The notes: generated by a model from the sequence alone, not told the origin. Counted from the first letter of the stretch, positions 1 through 11,647 are shown. The stretch is 64,000 nt of DNA from JAAXVQ01 sp964604705 (GCA_964604705.1 CAZSAP010000013.1:1-64000), one strand, 5' to 3'. Translations and numbers: made by a program.

Positions 1-3000
1 GTGGTCTTGGAGAAGCGTTCGTTGACCACGCCGTAGTTGTTGGTGGTCTCGCTGCGATCCGATAGGCCGTAGTTGTCGTTGGTGTACCACGTGGTGGTCA
101 CGCCGTAAGCGCTGCGCGTGGTAACGTTCTTGTTCAAGCCCGTAGTAAGGTTTACGGAAATATCGCCGCTGTTGGACCAGCTGTGCTTGGAAGCGCCAAT
201 GCCGTACGTATTGGTCGTGTCCGTGCGATCCAGCACGCCGTAGTTGTCATTGGTGTACCAGCTCTTGGTAATCGCCGCATCACTCTCGGACTTGGTGTAC
301 GTGTTCAAGCCGTTGTACAGATTCACCGAAACCGAGCCTTTGCCGTCACGCCCCATGTAGCTGGTCCGCGCCGCTCCGATACCAAATGAACTGATCGACT
401 TGGTTCCCGCCGTCACTCCGTAAGCATCATCCGTGTACCACGTATACGTCTTGGATGCATTGCTTTCCGTAAGCGTGTACTTGTTCAACCCGTTGTACAA
501 GTTCACAATCACGGTACCTTTGCCGTCACGTCCCATGTAACTGGTACGCCCTGCGCCAATACCAAACGAGCTAACCGTCTTGGTTCCTGCCGTCACTCCA
601 TACGTGTCATCCGTGTACCACGTTTCCGTGGCCGACGCATCGCTCACGCTCTTGGTGTATTTATTCATCCCATTGTACAAGTTGATGGAAATGGCACCTT
701 TGCCTTCACGGTTCATGTAGCTGGTGCGGGCCGCGCCAATACCAAACGAACTGACCGTCTTGGTCCCCGCCGTCACTCCGTAATTATCATCCGTGTACCA
801 CGTTTCAGCTTTCGACGCCGCACTCTCACTCTTGGTGTATTTATTCATCCCATTGTACAAATTGATGGAAATGGCACCTTTGCCGTCGCGGTTCATATAG
901 GTTACGCGCGCCGCGCCAATGCCAAACGAACTGGTCGACTTGGTTCCCGAGGTCACACCATAATTATCATCCGTGTACCACGTTTCCGAGATGGATGCCG
1001 CACTCTCACTCTTGGTGTATTTATTCAATCCATTATACAAATTAACCGAGATCGCGCCTTTGCCTTCGCGATTCATGTACGTGACACGCGACGCACCCAC
1101 GCCAAATGAGCTTTCCGACTTGGTCCCCGCCGTCACTCCGTACGTATCATCCGTGTACCACGTCTGTGAGATCGACGCGGCACTCTCGGTCTTAGAATAT
1201 TTATTCAATCCATTGTACAGATTCACCACGACCGCGCCTTTGCCCTCGCGACCCATGTAACTCACACGCGACGCTCCGATACCAAACGAGCTTTCCGACT
1301 TGGTCCCCGCCGTCACGCCGTATGTATCATCCGTGTACCATGTCTGCGATATCGCTGCCGCACTCTCACTCTTGGTATATTTGTTCATCCCGTTGTACAA
1401 ATTGACCGAGATGGCACCTTTGCCCTCGCGGTTCATGTAGGTTATGCGCGACGCTCCGATACCAAACGAGCTTTCCGATTTGGTCCCCGCCGTCACTCCA
1501 TAATTATCATCCGTGTACCACGTTTCCGCCTTCGATGCCGCACTTTCCGTCTTCGAGTACTTGTTCAACCCATTGTACAGATTCACCACCAGTGCGCCTT
1601 TGCCCTCGCGGTTCATGTACGTGACACGCGACGCACCCACACCAAACGAACTTTCCGTCTTGGTCCCCGCCGTCACGCCGTAATTATCATCCGTGTACCA
1701 CGTTTCAGCTTTCGACGCCGCACTCTCACTCTTGGTGTATTTATTCAACCCATTGTACAAATTGACCAAGATCGCGCCTTTGCCCTCGCGGTTCATGTAG
1801 CTTACGCGCGCGGCTCCCACACCAAACGAGTTCTCCGACTTGGTCCCCGCCGTCACTCCGTAGTTATCGTCCGTGTACCATGTCTGTGAGATCGACGCAT
1901 CGCTTACGCTCTTGGTGTATTTATTCAACCCGTTATACAAATTCACCGAGATCGCGCCTTTCCCCTCTCGGTTCATGTAGCTTACGCGCGCGGCTCCAAT
2001 ACCAAACGAACTTTCCGACTTGGTCCCCGCCGTTACTCCGTAGTTGTCATCCGTGTACCACGTCTGCGATATCGACGCTGCACTTTCCGACTTTGTATAC
2101 TTGTTCAACCCGTTGTACAGATTCACCACCAGTGCGCCCTTGCCCTCGCGGTTCATGTAACTCGTGCGGGCCGCTCCGATACCAAACGTACTTTCCGTCT
2201 TGGAGCCCGCCGACACTCCGTAGTTGTCGTCCGTGTACCATGTCTGCGTAATCGACGCCGCGCTTTCCGTCTTCGAGTATTTATTCAACCCGTTGTACAG
2301 GTTCACCACGAGTGCACCTTTGCCCTCGCGGTTCATGTAGCTTGTGCGCGCCGCTCCAATGCCAAACGAGCTTTCCGTCTTGGAGCCCGCCGACACTCCG
2401 TAGTTGTCGTCCGTATACCACGTCTGCGTAATCGACGCCGCGCTTTCCGTCTTCGAGTATTTGTTCAACCCATTGTACAGATTCACCACCAGCGCACCCT
2501 TGCCGTTATGATTCATATAGCTGGTGCGGGCCGCTCCAATACCAAACGAACTGTCCGTCTGGCTCCCCGAGGTGACCCCGTAGTTGTCATCCGTGTACCA
2601 CGTCTGCGTTACCGAGGCCGCACTCTCGCTCTTGGTAAACTTATTCAACCCATTGTATAAATTCACAATCACATTCCCGTGCTTCATCTCACTATGGCGC
2701 GCCGCTCCAATACCAAACGCACTATCGGTGGCCGAATGATCCGTCACGCCGTAGTCATCGTTCGTGTACCACGTCTGCGTTACCGAGGCCGCACTCTCCG
2801 ACTTCGTATACTTGTTCAACCCGTTGTACAGATTCACAATCGAATTGCCATGCTTGATCTCGCTGTGACGGGCCGCTCCAATACCAAATGCACTGTCCGT
2901 CTCCGAATAATCAGTGACGCCGTAGTTGTCGTTCGTGTACCACGTTTTTGTCACCGACGCCGCGCTTTCCGACTTCGTAAACGTATTCAACCCATTGTAC

Positions 3001-6000
3001 AGATTCACCTTCACGTTCCCGTGCTTCATCTCCGAGTGACGCGACGCTCCAATACCAAACGAACTGTCCGTCACCGAGTGATCCGTTACGCCGTACGTAT
3101 CGTCCGTGTACCACGTCTGCGTTATCGAGGCTGCGCTTTCCGACTTCGTGAAAACATTCAACCCGTTGTACAGGTTTACCACCACGTTCCCGTGCTTCAT
3201 CTCCGAGTGACGTGACGCCCCAATCCCAAACGAACTGTCCGTCACCGAATGATCCGTCACGCCGTAGTTGTCATTCGTGTACCATGTCTGCGAGACCGAC
3301 GCCGCACTCTCCGACTTCGTGAAAATGTTCAACCCGTTGTACAAATTCACTATTACATTCCCGTGTTTCATCTCACTGCGCCGCGCCGCTCCAATACCAA
3401 ACGAACTGTCCGTCACCGAATGATCCGTCACGCCGTACGTGTCATCCGTGTACCATGTCTGCGATATCGACGCCGCACTTTCCGACTTCGTATACTTGTT
3501 CAACCCATTGTACAAATTCACTACCACGTTGCCATGCTTCATCTCCGAGTGACGCGATGCCCCGATACCAAACGCACTGTCGGTTTCCGAATGGTCCGTC
3601 ACGCCGTAGTTGTCGTTCGTGTACCACGTCTTCGAGACCGACGCTGCGCTCTCCGACTTCGTAAACGTATTCAACCCGTTGTACAAATTCACCTTCACGT
3701 TCCCGTGCTTCATCTCCGAGTGACGCGACGCTCCAATACCAAACGCGCTGTCCGTGATCGAGTGATCCGTCACGCCGTACGTATCATCCGTGTACCACGT
3801 CTGTGAAACCGACGCCGCACTCTCGCTCTTCGTGAACTTGTTCAACCCATTGTATAAATTCACCACCACGTTCCCGTGCTTCATCTCACTATGCCGCGCC
3901 GCTCCAATACCAAACGCACTGTCTGTTACCGAGCGATCCGTCACGCCGTAATTGTCATCCGTATACCACGTCTGTGAGACCGACGCCGCACTCTCGCTCT
4001 TCGTGAACTTGTTCAACCCGTTGTACAAGTTCACCACCACATTCCCGCTCTTCATCTCACTGCGCCGCCCGGCCCCGATGCCAAACGCACTGTCCGTGAT
4101 CGAGTGATCCGTTACCCCGTACGTGTCGTCCGTGTACCACGTCTGCGCTGTCGACGCTGCACTTTCCGACTTCGTATACTTGTTCAACCCGTTGTACAAG
4201 TTCACGATCACATTGCCTTTATTCATCGCACTGTGGCGCGCCGCTCCAATACCAAACGCACTGTCGGTCTCCGAATGATCCGTCACACCGTAGTTGTCGT
4301 TCGTATACCACGTCTTCGAGACCGACGCCGCACTCTCCGACAGCGTGAAGATATTCAACCCATTGTACAAATTCACCTTCACATTGCCAGGCTTCATCTC
4401 CGAATGCCGTGAGGCACCAATCCCAAACGCACTGTCCGTCACCGAGTGATCCGTTACCCCGTACGTGTCGTCCGTGTACCATGTCTGCGAGACCGACGCC
4501 GCACTCTCACTCTTCGTGAACTTGTTCAACCCGCTGTACAGGTTCACCACCACGTTCCCGTGCTTCATCTCTGAGTGACGCGCCGCTCCAATACCAAACG
4601 CATTGTCACTCATCGAGTGATCCGTCACGCCGTAATTGTCATCCGTGTACCACGTCTGCGATATCGACGCCGCACTCTCACTCTTCGTGAACTTGTTCAA
4701 CCCGTTGTACAAGTTCACCACCACATTCCCGCTCTTCATCTCACTGCGCCGCGAGGCCCCGATGCCAAACGAACTGTCCGTCACCGAGTGATCCGTCACG
4801 CCATAATTGTCATCCGTGTACCACGTCTGCGATATCGACGCTGCACTCTCACTCTTCGTGAACTTGTTCAACCCGTTGTACAAGTTCACAATCACATTCC
4901 CTTTTTTCATCTCCGAGTGACGCGACGCGCCGATACCAAACGCACTGTCCGTCACCGAATGATCCGTCACGCCGTANNNNNNNNNNNNNNNNNNNNNNNN
5001 NNNNNNNNNNNNNNNNNNNNNNNNNNNNNNNNNNNNNNNNNNNNNNNNNNNNNNNNNNNNNNNNNNNNNNNNNNNNGCGACGCGCCGATACCAAACGCAC
5101 TGTCCGTCACCGAATGATCCGTCACGCCGTACGTATCATCTGTGTACCACGTCTGCGATATCGACGCTGCGCTCTCACTCTTTGTGAACTTGTTCAACCC
5201 GTTGTACAAGTTCACAATCACATTCCCTTTTTTCATCTCCGAGTGACGCGACGCGCCGATACCAAACGCACTGTCCGTCACCGAATGATCCGTCACGCCG
5301 TATGTGTCGTCCGTGTACCACGTCTGCGTTACCGACGCTGCACTCTCGCTCTTGGTGAACATATTCAACCCGTTGTACAAGTTCACGATCACATTGCCTT
5401 TTTTCATCTCCGAGTGACGCGACGCGCCGATACCAAATGCACTGTCGGTCTCCGAATGATCCGTCACGCCGTAACTGTCGTTGGTGTACCAGGTCTTCGT
5501 GACCGAGCCTGCGCTCTCGCTCTTCGTATATATGTTCAACCCATTGAACAAATTCACAGCCATGTTGCCGTGCTTGACTTCACTGTGCCGCGACGCACCA
5601 ATTCCAAAATTTGTGTTCGTCTCCGAATGGTCCGCCACTCCATACGAATCCAACGTGTTCCACGTTGTCGTGGTGGAATAATCCGATACCGCCACACTCA
5701 TCATCGTCAACCCGTTGTATATGTTCACCGTATTGGTCGTCTCCGAATGCCGCGAGGCTCCCAACCCGTACGCGTTGTCCACAATCGCTCCGCCTTCGGT
5801 TCCGTACACAGGATCAAAATTCTTTCCCACCGACTTGCTGTACTTGCTGATCGTGATTCGGCTCGTCGTCATTCCCGTATCCGACTGGAACGTCGATACC
5901 GTCTCGGCATCCCGCGTCGAACCCAACCCGATCGTCGCTACTCGCCGCGTCTTCGTCGCGTCCCCGTGAATGTCGTATTCGCTAAACGTCGTCCCCAGGA

Positions 6001-8848
6001 AATCCTTGCTCACGCTCTTTTGCATCCGCCCATGGTCGTCGTATTCGTACCCCGACGTCACCTTGTGCCGGCTCCCACCCAACCCAAATCGATCGTTTTG
6101 ATCAATGTTTCTCGTTAACCCATCCTTATCCATCGTCCGCGCTGTATCGCTCATGATGTTTCGGCTGTGCGAAACCGTCATAAACCCTTCGGAATCATAA
6201 TCATTAAACGTCAAGGTGTTCCGACTGAAAATCACTCCGTACCGATCGTACCTCATCGACGACGTCGCCAACCCGTCGATGTTGTACTGACTCACGCTGA
6301 TGCCTTTCAAGTCCACTTGCTTGCTGCACGTCATAAACCCTTCACCGTCGTATTGGAACGTCGTCACCTGACTCCGCGCATGACCGTACTTATTCTCTCG
6401 TGTCGATACCGCCACCAACTCATCTTCGTTGTACTCGCTGGCCGTGGTCCCATTCTCATCGCTTTCAAAACTGCTCACCATCGAGCCCGTGTCCGAATTG
6501 TACTTGTACGTTGTCAATTCCACCCGCGGATACCCGTAAATCTTCTCCCGCCGGCTGTTGTCCATCAATCCTTCGCGGTTGAACGTATTAAACGTCGTCC
6601 CGCGATTGTCCTTCATCGTGCTCTTGGTCATCTCACCTTTGTTGTATTCGTACGTCGTCACTTTCAACTTCGGGAATCCATGGATGTCAAACCGCGTGCT
6701 CCGCGTCATCAATCCGTCTTTATCAAATAGATTCTTCGTCATCCCGCGCGAATCCTTCTGCACGCTTGACTCGATGTCCCCACCCTTATCGTATTTGTTG
6801 TACACCGTATTTTCTCGCGGAAATCCGTGGATGTTCACTCGCTTGACTTCGTCGGCCAACCCCGTAATCGGGTTGTACTTCGTGTAGCTCTTCCCCTTGA
6901 TGTCCGTGCTCTCGCTCCCTGTCAAAATCCCGCGCGTATACTTGCGCTTTTCCACCGAACGCCGCGGATACCCAATCACGTTTTCGCGAATCGTCGTGTC
7001 CGGGTCTTCGTTGGCGTTCATCATCGTCGTCGTCTTGCCCTTGGCGTCCGTCTGCAACGACCGCAGCGTCTTGCCTTCCGCGCTGTACTCGTACGTCGTG
7101 CTGTACTCGCGTCCAAACTGATCTACCCGAAATGACGATTCCGGCTTCTGGAACAAATTGAACTTTGTCTCCGTCGTCCCCTGCGGACCGGATTCCTTGC
7201 TCGACACCATCATGTCACCCGCGTACGTATAATCCGTGATCGTCTGCACTCCGTTGAACTTCGTCGAGATCACCCGCTGCGGCTTCTCTCCCTGCTTGTC
7301 CTGATACAACGTCGTCTTGATCCCCAACGGCTCTACCGTATACGACGCTCGCTGTCCTTCCGGCGTCGTTACAAACTGCGTCACTTCCGCAAACCCGCTG
7401 TTGTACAAACGGATCTTGGCGTTCGGCAGCTTCGTCTCCGTATCAAAATACGTGATCGTCGTGCTCTTGTAGTCCGTCGAAATGCTCGCCTTCATGTTGT
7501 TGTTGCCATCGTAGAAATACTGCGTCTGCGAGTCTTCCGACTTCGACCACGTACGGTTCCCCTTCTCATCGTATTCAAACTTTGTTACTCGCCCGTATCC
7601 GTCCGTCTGCGCAATTACCTTCCCTTTATCATAAATCTTATTCGTCTTCTGCGTGTACGACCGTCCACCCACTTTGTCCGTCGTCGATTCCGTCGCCATC
7701 AAAATGTTCCCGTTGGCGTCCATCTTATAATCGATCGTCATCTTCCGCCCGTTCTCTTCCGTTCCTATCACTTGCCCCATCGCATTGAAATACGTTGTCA
7801 CATCCTTCGGCTTCGCCTGCGAATCTTTGCTCGGCGTCAGCTTCTCATGCTTCGACAAGATTCGCCCACCTTCTCCCGTGGTGTACGAATAAAAATGGTC
7901 ACCTTCCTTGTCCCGCATAAACGTCATTTGCCCGTTGTTCCCAAACTGCTTGATCACTTTCTCCAAATACGACCCGTTCTCCGTCTTCACCGTCGTCGAT
8001 TCGACCGTCTCCTGCGTCTTCCCGGCGTTGTTTAACTTGTTGTCGTATTTCGTCGACACGCCGTTTTTGATCATCTCTTTCATCTGTCCGTTTTCCATCT
8101 TCTTGATCGTGACATTGCCCAACGTGTCTCGTTCCGTTATCGAGGTTATGTCCCCGGCTGCATCTCGCTCATACTCGTACGCGGTCCTTACTCCGTTTTC
8201 ATCCGTCTTCGATACGATGTCTCCGTTTTCTCCCAACTCCGTCCGCGACATCTTGTTCGTCATCATGTCCAATTCACTGTACTGCGTGGTTCGTCCTTCG
8301 TTGTCTTTTTGATAGTTCGAGTATGACCTCAACCCTCTCCCGTCATGCACCTGCGCCACATTCCCATCACGGTCGAAGATCTTCATCTCCACTTCGCTCG
8401 CCGTCTTCTTGATCGACGTGCTGATCTTCCCGTTGTCAAACTTCGTATACTCCGTCTTCGAAATCACCGCGCCGCTGGCATCCCGCTCTTCTACCGGCAT
8501 CCCTGCTTGGTAATTTGTTACCTTGCCGTTGATGTCCTTCACCTTCACGATCTGCCCTTGCCGGTTATACTCCCTCACTTCCCCGTTCGCGCACGTCACT
8601 ATGACCCGCGATTCTTCCCCGGCTTGGATCACGTTGTGCGTTTTTAACACTTTGTTCTGTTGCTTAAGCTGTTTATAGATCGTCGGTAGGGTCTTCTCCT
8701 CCCAATTGTCTGTAAACGCTGCTGTGGATATGGATACCCCGATAAACAGCAGCAGGGTCCCCAATAACGCCAGGCCCCCCAACCAACTGCTCTTGGGATT
8801 AAACTTGCCTTGACCTTCGGTATAATGATTACTGCGAGTGGTATTCAT
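1..8848 (-). CDS. Giant membrane-anchored YD-repeat protein with tandem C-terminal arrays (partial, interrupted by N gap)
   Basis: The protein starts at 8848, just after a GGGGGGAG ribosome-binding site, and runs off the left window edge: about 2,950 residues or more are visible. Residues 22-46 form one hydrophobic segment (signal anchor or uncleaved signal). Residues ~50-620 are YD/RHS-type repeats, with motifs such as EYDEKGN, YFYDGNNN and FDRDGNV. Residues ~620-850 are ~49-residue units opening with (H/Y)G(Y/F)PR. After residue ~1060 the chain becomes near-identical 57-residue units (YGVTDHS..SAFGIGAS..NLYNGLN..TWYTDD) and then 60-residue units. YD proteins usually wrap into beta cages or surface filaments, and some deliver C-terminal toxins; the C-terminus is outside the window, so function is open. 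The 100-N gap breaks the frame artificially, and the reading frame is open on both sides of it. A surface adhesin or sheath protein is the likeliest role, by inference. Confidence 0.85.
253..2593 (-). repeat. 180-nt (60-residue) tandem repeat array
   Basis: Downstream in the same gene the marker spacing changes to 180 nt at 2593, 2413, 2233 and onward to 253: thirteen consecutive 180-nt intervals. The extra three codons lie mid-unit, where the EMKKGNVIVNLYNG type is replaced by a MNREGKGAISINLYNG type. The DHS..DS segment of the 57-residue unit also becomes AGTK..SS. The last visible interval (253 to 82) returns to 171 nt with a third, more divergent unit type. Confidence 0.95.
2593..5655 (-). 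repeat. 171-nt (57-residue) tandem repeat array
   Basis: The marker encoding YTDD (gtgtacca on the plus strand, or a one-base variant) recurs every 171 nt at 5655 (degenerate), 5484, 5313 and 5142. After the N gap it recurs at 4816, 4645, 4474 and so on, without a break, to 2593. That gives sixteen intact 171-nt intervals plus one interrupted by the gap. Each unit is exactly 57 codons, so copy-number change keeps the frame. Neighbouring units near 4.6-5.4 kb are almost identical, which points to recent duplication or gene conversion. Confidence 0.95.
4977..5076. other. Assembly gap (100 N) inside the tandem array
   Basis: Exactly 100 N, a conventional scaffold placeholder. Counting the repeat phase on each side, the missing sequence must be 116 nt plus a whole number of 171-nt units. 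The 100-N filler is therefore the wrong length modulo 3 and creates an artificial frame break, with an apparent stop at 4967-4969. Confidence 0.95.
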
Positions 8849-8923
8849 ACTCGCTCCCCCCTTTTTTTACTTTTAATTAAAATTTACGCTTTAAAAATAA
8901 AGGTTTTATGAATCTCCAAATCA

Positions 8924-8952
8924 AGTGTAGCACACGGTTTTCTGTTTCGCAA
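8924..8952 (-). promoter_or_regulatory. Candidate sigma70-type promoter of the giant YD-repeat gene
   Basis: On the minus strand a TTGCGA -35 (8947-8952) is followed, 17 nt later, by a TACACT -10 (8924-8929). Each hexamer matches the consensus at four of six positions. It lies about 75 nt upstream of the start codon in an AT-rich leader. Confidence 0.5.
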
Positions 8953-9041
8953 ACCACAGGGGCAAATTTTAGCATTGAAATTAAAAAGGATTTTAAACTT
9001 AAGGTAGGATTCCGGGAACTTGCAAATTTTTAAGGGTCGGT

Positions 9042-9536
9042 TTATTTTTTCTTCTTACCTTGTTCATCCACCAGTGCTACTGCCATGGCCGCCATACCTT
9101 CTTGTCTCCCAATAAACCCGACTTTCTCATTGGTGGTTGCCTTAACCCCAATTTGCCCAACGGCTATGCCTAGGGCCTTAGCCATGCGTGTCTTCATAAG
9201 CGGAATCGAGGATGCAATCTTGGGAGCCTCGGCAATTAATGTACTATCTATATTAATAATGATGACGCCTAGGCCCTTTAATCTCTGGGCAACCTCTTGC
9301 AAAAATTCCAAGGAGCTGCGTTGGAAATGTTGCTTTGAGGTGTTGGGAAAGAGCACCCCAATATCAGAAAGTCCCGCCGCGCCCAACAAGGCATCGCAAA
9401 TGGCGTGAATCAACACATCTGCATCCGAATGACCGTCCAACCCAAATCCAGCTTTAGGAAACGCCACTCCGCCCAAATACAGCTTTCGATCCTTTGCAAT
9501 CCTATGTATGTCATACCCCATGCCAACACGGATCAT
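9042..9536 (-). CDS. ispF: 2-C-methyl-D-erythritol 2,4-cyclodiphosphate synthase
   Basis: IspF cyclises CDP-methylerythritol 2-phosphate in the MEP isoprenoid pathway in the cytoplasm. The 164-residue protein has the N-terminal GMGYDIHR motif, whose Asp9 and His11 are metal ligands, then DGHSDADVLIHAICDALLGA with the third ligand His, and the C-terminal KATTNEKVGFIGR motif; length is normal for the family. The start at 9536 is preferred because the family begins MIRVG.GYD, and because its ATG overlaps the TGA of ispD (ATGA), implying translational coupling. It ends the dnaB-to-ispF gene string. Identification is secure. Confidence 0.97.
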   Translation of the reverse strand: MIRVGMGYDIHRIAKDRKLYLGGVAFPKAGFGLDGHSDADVLIHAICDALLGAAGLSDIGVLFPNTSKQHFQRSSLEFLQEVAQRLKGLGVIIINIDSTLIAEAPKIASSIPLMKTRMAKALGIAVGQIGVKATTNEKVGFIGRQEGMAAMAVALVDEQGKKKK

Positions 9537-10231
9537 TGTGCCGCCTCCTTGGCCCATAGCCATTGCGCCAATTGCCAATCCCAGGGCGTGGTTAATTTAA
9601 AATTTTTCAATTCTCCCTCCACCACATGAACAGGCAAACCGAGATGCTCGGCCAAAGCCGCTTCATCGGTGACAGTCACATCAGGCTTTTGCGCTTGTTG
9701 ATAAAGGGCCGCAAAGATCTTACGAGCAAACCCTTGGGGTGTCTGCACCGCACGCAGAGCCTCGCGAGGAACGGTACGCACAACCTTGCTTTTTTCGTCC
9801 ACACATTTTAAGGTATCCACCACCGGCATGCCTGGAATGGCAATTCCATGTACGCGGGTTTCTTCAATTACCCGGACAACCAAGGCGGGCGTGACCAACG
9901 GCCGGGCCGCATCGTGAATCAAAATCAAATCCGCAGCTTCGGACACATGCCGATAGCCCGCGGCCACGGAATCCTGGCGGCGTCCCCCCCCCGGGACAAT
10001 GGCCTTGATTTTAGCAGTACAGTCATGTTGCTGGCACAAGGTACGAACCAACACGTCCTGCCCTTGCGGCACCACTAAAATTAATCCGTCAATCTCCGGC
10101 ATGCGCGCCAACGTTAAGACGGAATGCAGGTAGACAGGGTACGGCCCTAAGGGAAGCAACACTTTGGGAACATCCCCCCCCATGCGTGTTCCCTGACCTG
10201 CGCCCACAATGATGACTTCAGTCTTGGTCAT
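9533..10231 (-). CDS. ispD: 2-C-methyl-D-erythritol 4-phosphate cytidylyltransferase
   Basis: IspD transfers CMP to methylerythritol 4-phosphate, two steps before IspF in the MEP pathway. The 232-residue protein shows the nucleotide-binding loop GAGQGTRMGG near residue 10 (a variant of the usual AAG.G.RM), PGGGRRQDSV near 80, HDAARPLV near 104, TPQGF, and the C-terminal FKLTTPWD that corresponds to the family's KITTPED. The start at 10231 fits the family N-terminus; an upstream in-frame start at 10273 would add 14 untypical residues lying inside radA. It overlaps radA by 14 nt and ispF by 4 nt, so the pair is probably co-translated. Confidence 0.95.
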   Translation of the reverse strand: MTKTEVIIVGAGQGTRMGGDVPKVLLPLGPYPVYLHSVLTLARMPEIDGLILVVPQGQDVLVRTLCQQHDCTAKIKAIVPGGGRRQDSVAAGYRHVSEAADLILIHDAARPLVTPALVVRVIEETRVHGIAIPGMPVVDTLKCVDEKSKVVRTVPREALRAVQTPQGFARKIFAALYQQAQKPDVTVTDEAALAEHLGLPVHVVEGELKNFKLTTPWDWQLAQWLWAKEAAQ

Positions 10232-11645
10232 GACTGGTCCCCTTGCGTGTATGCGCACGACCACCACGCCCACGTGAGTATTCAGGAAAACACAGAGACA
10301 ACGCCTGGTTCAAAGATTCGACCCCGATCAACTCCACCTCTTTTAAATGCGCGAGAGCTTTTACATTGAGGGCCGGGACCACACAACGCCGAAATCCAAG
10401 CTGCTTAGCTTCTTGCACCCGCCGCTCCGCTTGACTCACACTGCGAACTTCGCCGCCCAAGCCGATCTCTCCAAAAAACACAGTCTCGGCATCCAAGGGC
10501 ACATCCCGAAAACTCGAAGCCATGGCAACGGCCACAGCCAGATCCAAGGCCGGCTCACTCACGCTGAGTCCGCCCACAACCGAGACAAACACATCTTGCG
10601 TCCCCAAGGGAACCCCTGCGCGTCGTTCCAAAACCGCCATCAATAAAATAGAGCGATTATAATCAAGTCCGGATATACGCCGTTGCGGAAGACCAAAATG
10701 CGTGGGTGCGACCAATGACTGAATCTCAATCAACAGTGGGCGTGTTCCCTCTAAGCTGACGCCAATGGCGGTTCCCGAGGAGCCAATATGTCGATCCTGT
10801 AAAAATACGCGCGATGGATCTCCGATTTGCGTGAGCCCATCGGAACGCATTTCGAAAAAACCAACCTCATGCGTTGACCCAAACCTGTTTTTCACGGAGC
10901 GCAGGACCCGATACCCAAACTGCCGGTCCCCCTCAAAGTACACCACCGTGTCCACCATGTGTTCCAAAATTCGCGGACCGGCCAAAACACCTTCTTTGGT
11001 GACATGGCCCACCAAAATCACCGCGGGTCCCTGATGCTTCGCTAAACCCATGAGCGCGGCTCCGCATTCCCGAACTTGTCCCACCGAGCCGGGAACCGAC
11101 GAAAGCTCGGCTCGGGATAAGGTTTGAATCGAGTCGGCTATCACCAAATCCGGAACCATTGTTCGCGCCGCTTCCAGGACCGCGTCCATATCCGTTTCAC
11201 AAAATAGATAAAGTGAGTCCGGTGCAGTGCCTAATCGATTGGCGCGCAATTTAATCTGAGCGCTTGATTCCTCACCGCTGATGTAGAGCACCTTCCTCCC
11301 AAGTGCCGCCAAACGAAACGCCACCTGCATGAGCAAGGTTGACTTCCCTATCCCCGGATCACCCCCAACTAAAACCAAGGACCCGGGAACAATCCCTCCG
11401 CCCAAGACGGTATCCCACTCGCTCCACCCGGCTTGAAAGCGTTCAACATTTGTAATGTCCACATCGCGTAAACGAACCGGAGGAGCTGCTTGCGTTTGGA
11501 AGGTTTTCGTGAGTGGCATGGCACGACGCGTTTCTTCCAGCATGCGGTTCCAAACACCGCAACTGGGGCACTGACCGACCCATTTGGGCGAATCGGCGCC
11601 GCACTCTTGGCAAACAAAGACAGTCTTTTCGCGTGACGGTTTCAC
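10218..11645 (-). CDS. radA: DNA repair protein RadA (Sms)
   Basis: RadA is a RecA-like, DnaB-like motor that helps branch migration and processing of recombination intermediates. This 475-residue protein has the full layout: an N-terminal C4 zinc finger (Cys12, Cys15, Cys26, Cys29), a Walker A GGDPGIGKSTL near residue 94, the diagnostic KNRFGS motif near 252, and a C-terminal Lon-protease-like domain ending around residue 455. It starts 2 nt after the end of mlaD and overlaps ispD by 14 nt. Length and motifs match the family well. Confidence 0.97.
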   Translation of the reverse strand: MKPSREKTVFVCQECGADSPKWVGQCPSCGVWNRMLEETRRAMPLTKTFQTQAAPPVRLRDVDITNVERFQAGWSEWDTVLGGGIVPGSLVLVGGDPGIGKSTLLMQVAFRLAALGRKVLYISGEESSAQIKLRANRLGTAPDSLYLFCETDMDAVLEAARTMVPDLVIADSIQTLSRAELSSVPGSVGQVRECGAALMGLAKHQGPAVILVGHVTKEGVLAGPRILEHMVDTVVYFEGDRQFGYRVLRSVKNRFGSTHEVGFFEMRSDGLTQIGDPSRVFLQDRHIGSSGTAIGVSLEGTRPLLIEIQSLVAPTHFGLPQRRISGLDYNRSILLMAVLERRAGVPLGTQDVFVSVVGGLSVSEPALDLAVAVAMASSFRDVPLDAETVFFGEIGLGGEVRSVSQAERRVQEAKQLGFRRCVVPALNVKALAHLKEVELIGVESLNQALSLCFPEYSRGRGGRAHTRKGTSHDQD

Positions 11646-11647
11646 GG

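Noticed and set aside
1..5655. 171-nt periodic DNA as a satellite, CRISPR-like or iteron array
   Set aside because: The period is a multiple of three, the frame stays open on the minus strand and changes are codon-level, so it is protein-coding.
2679..6118. Several long plus-strand open frames (up to ~330 codons) opposite the tandem array
   Set aside because: They are arginine- and valine-rich shadows of the repeat on the other strand, restart once per repeat and have no ribosome-binding sites or family resemblance.
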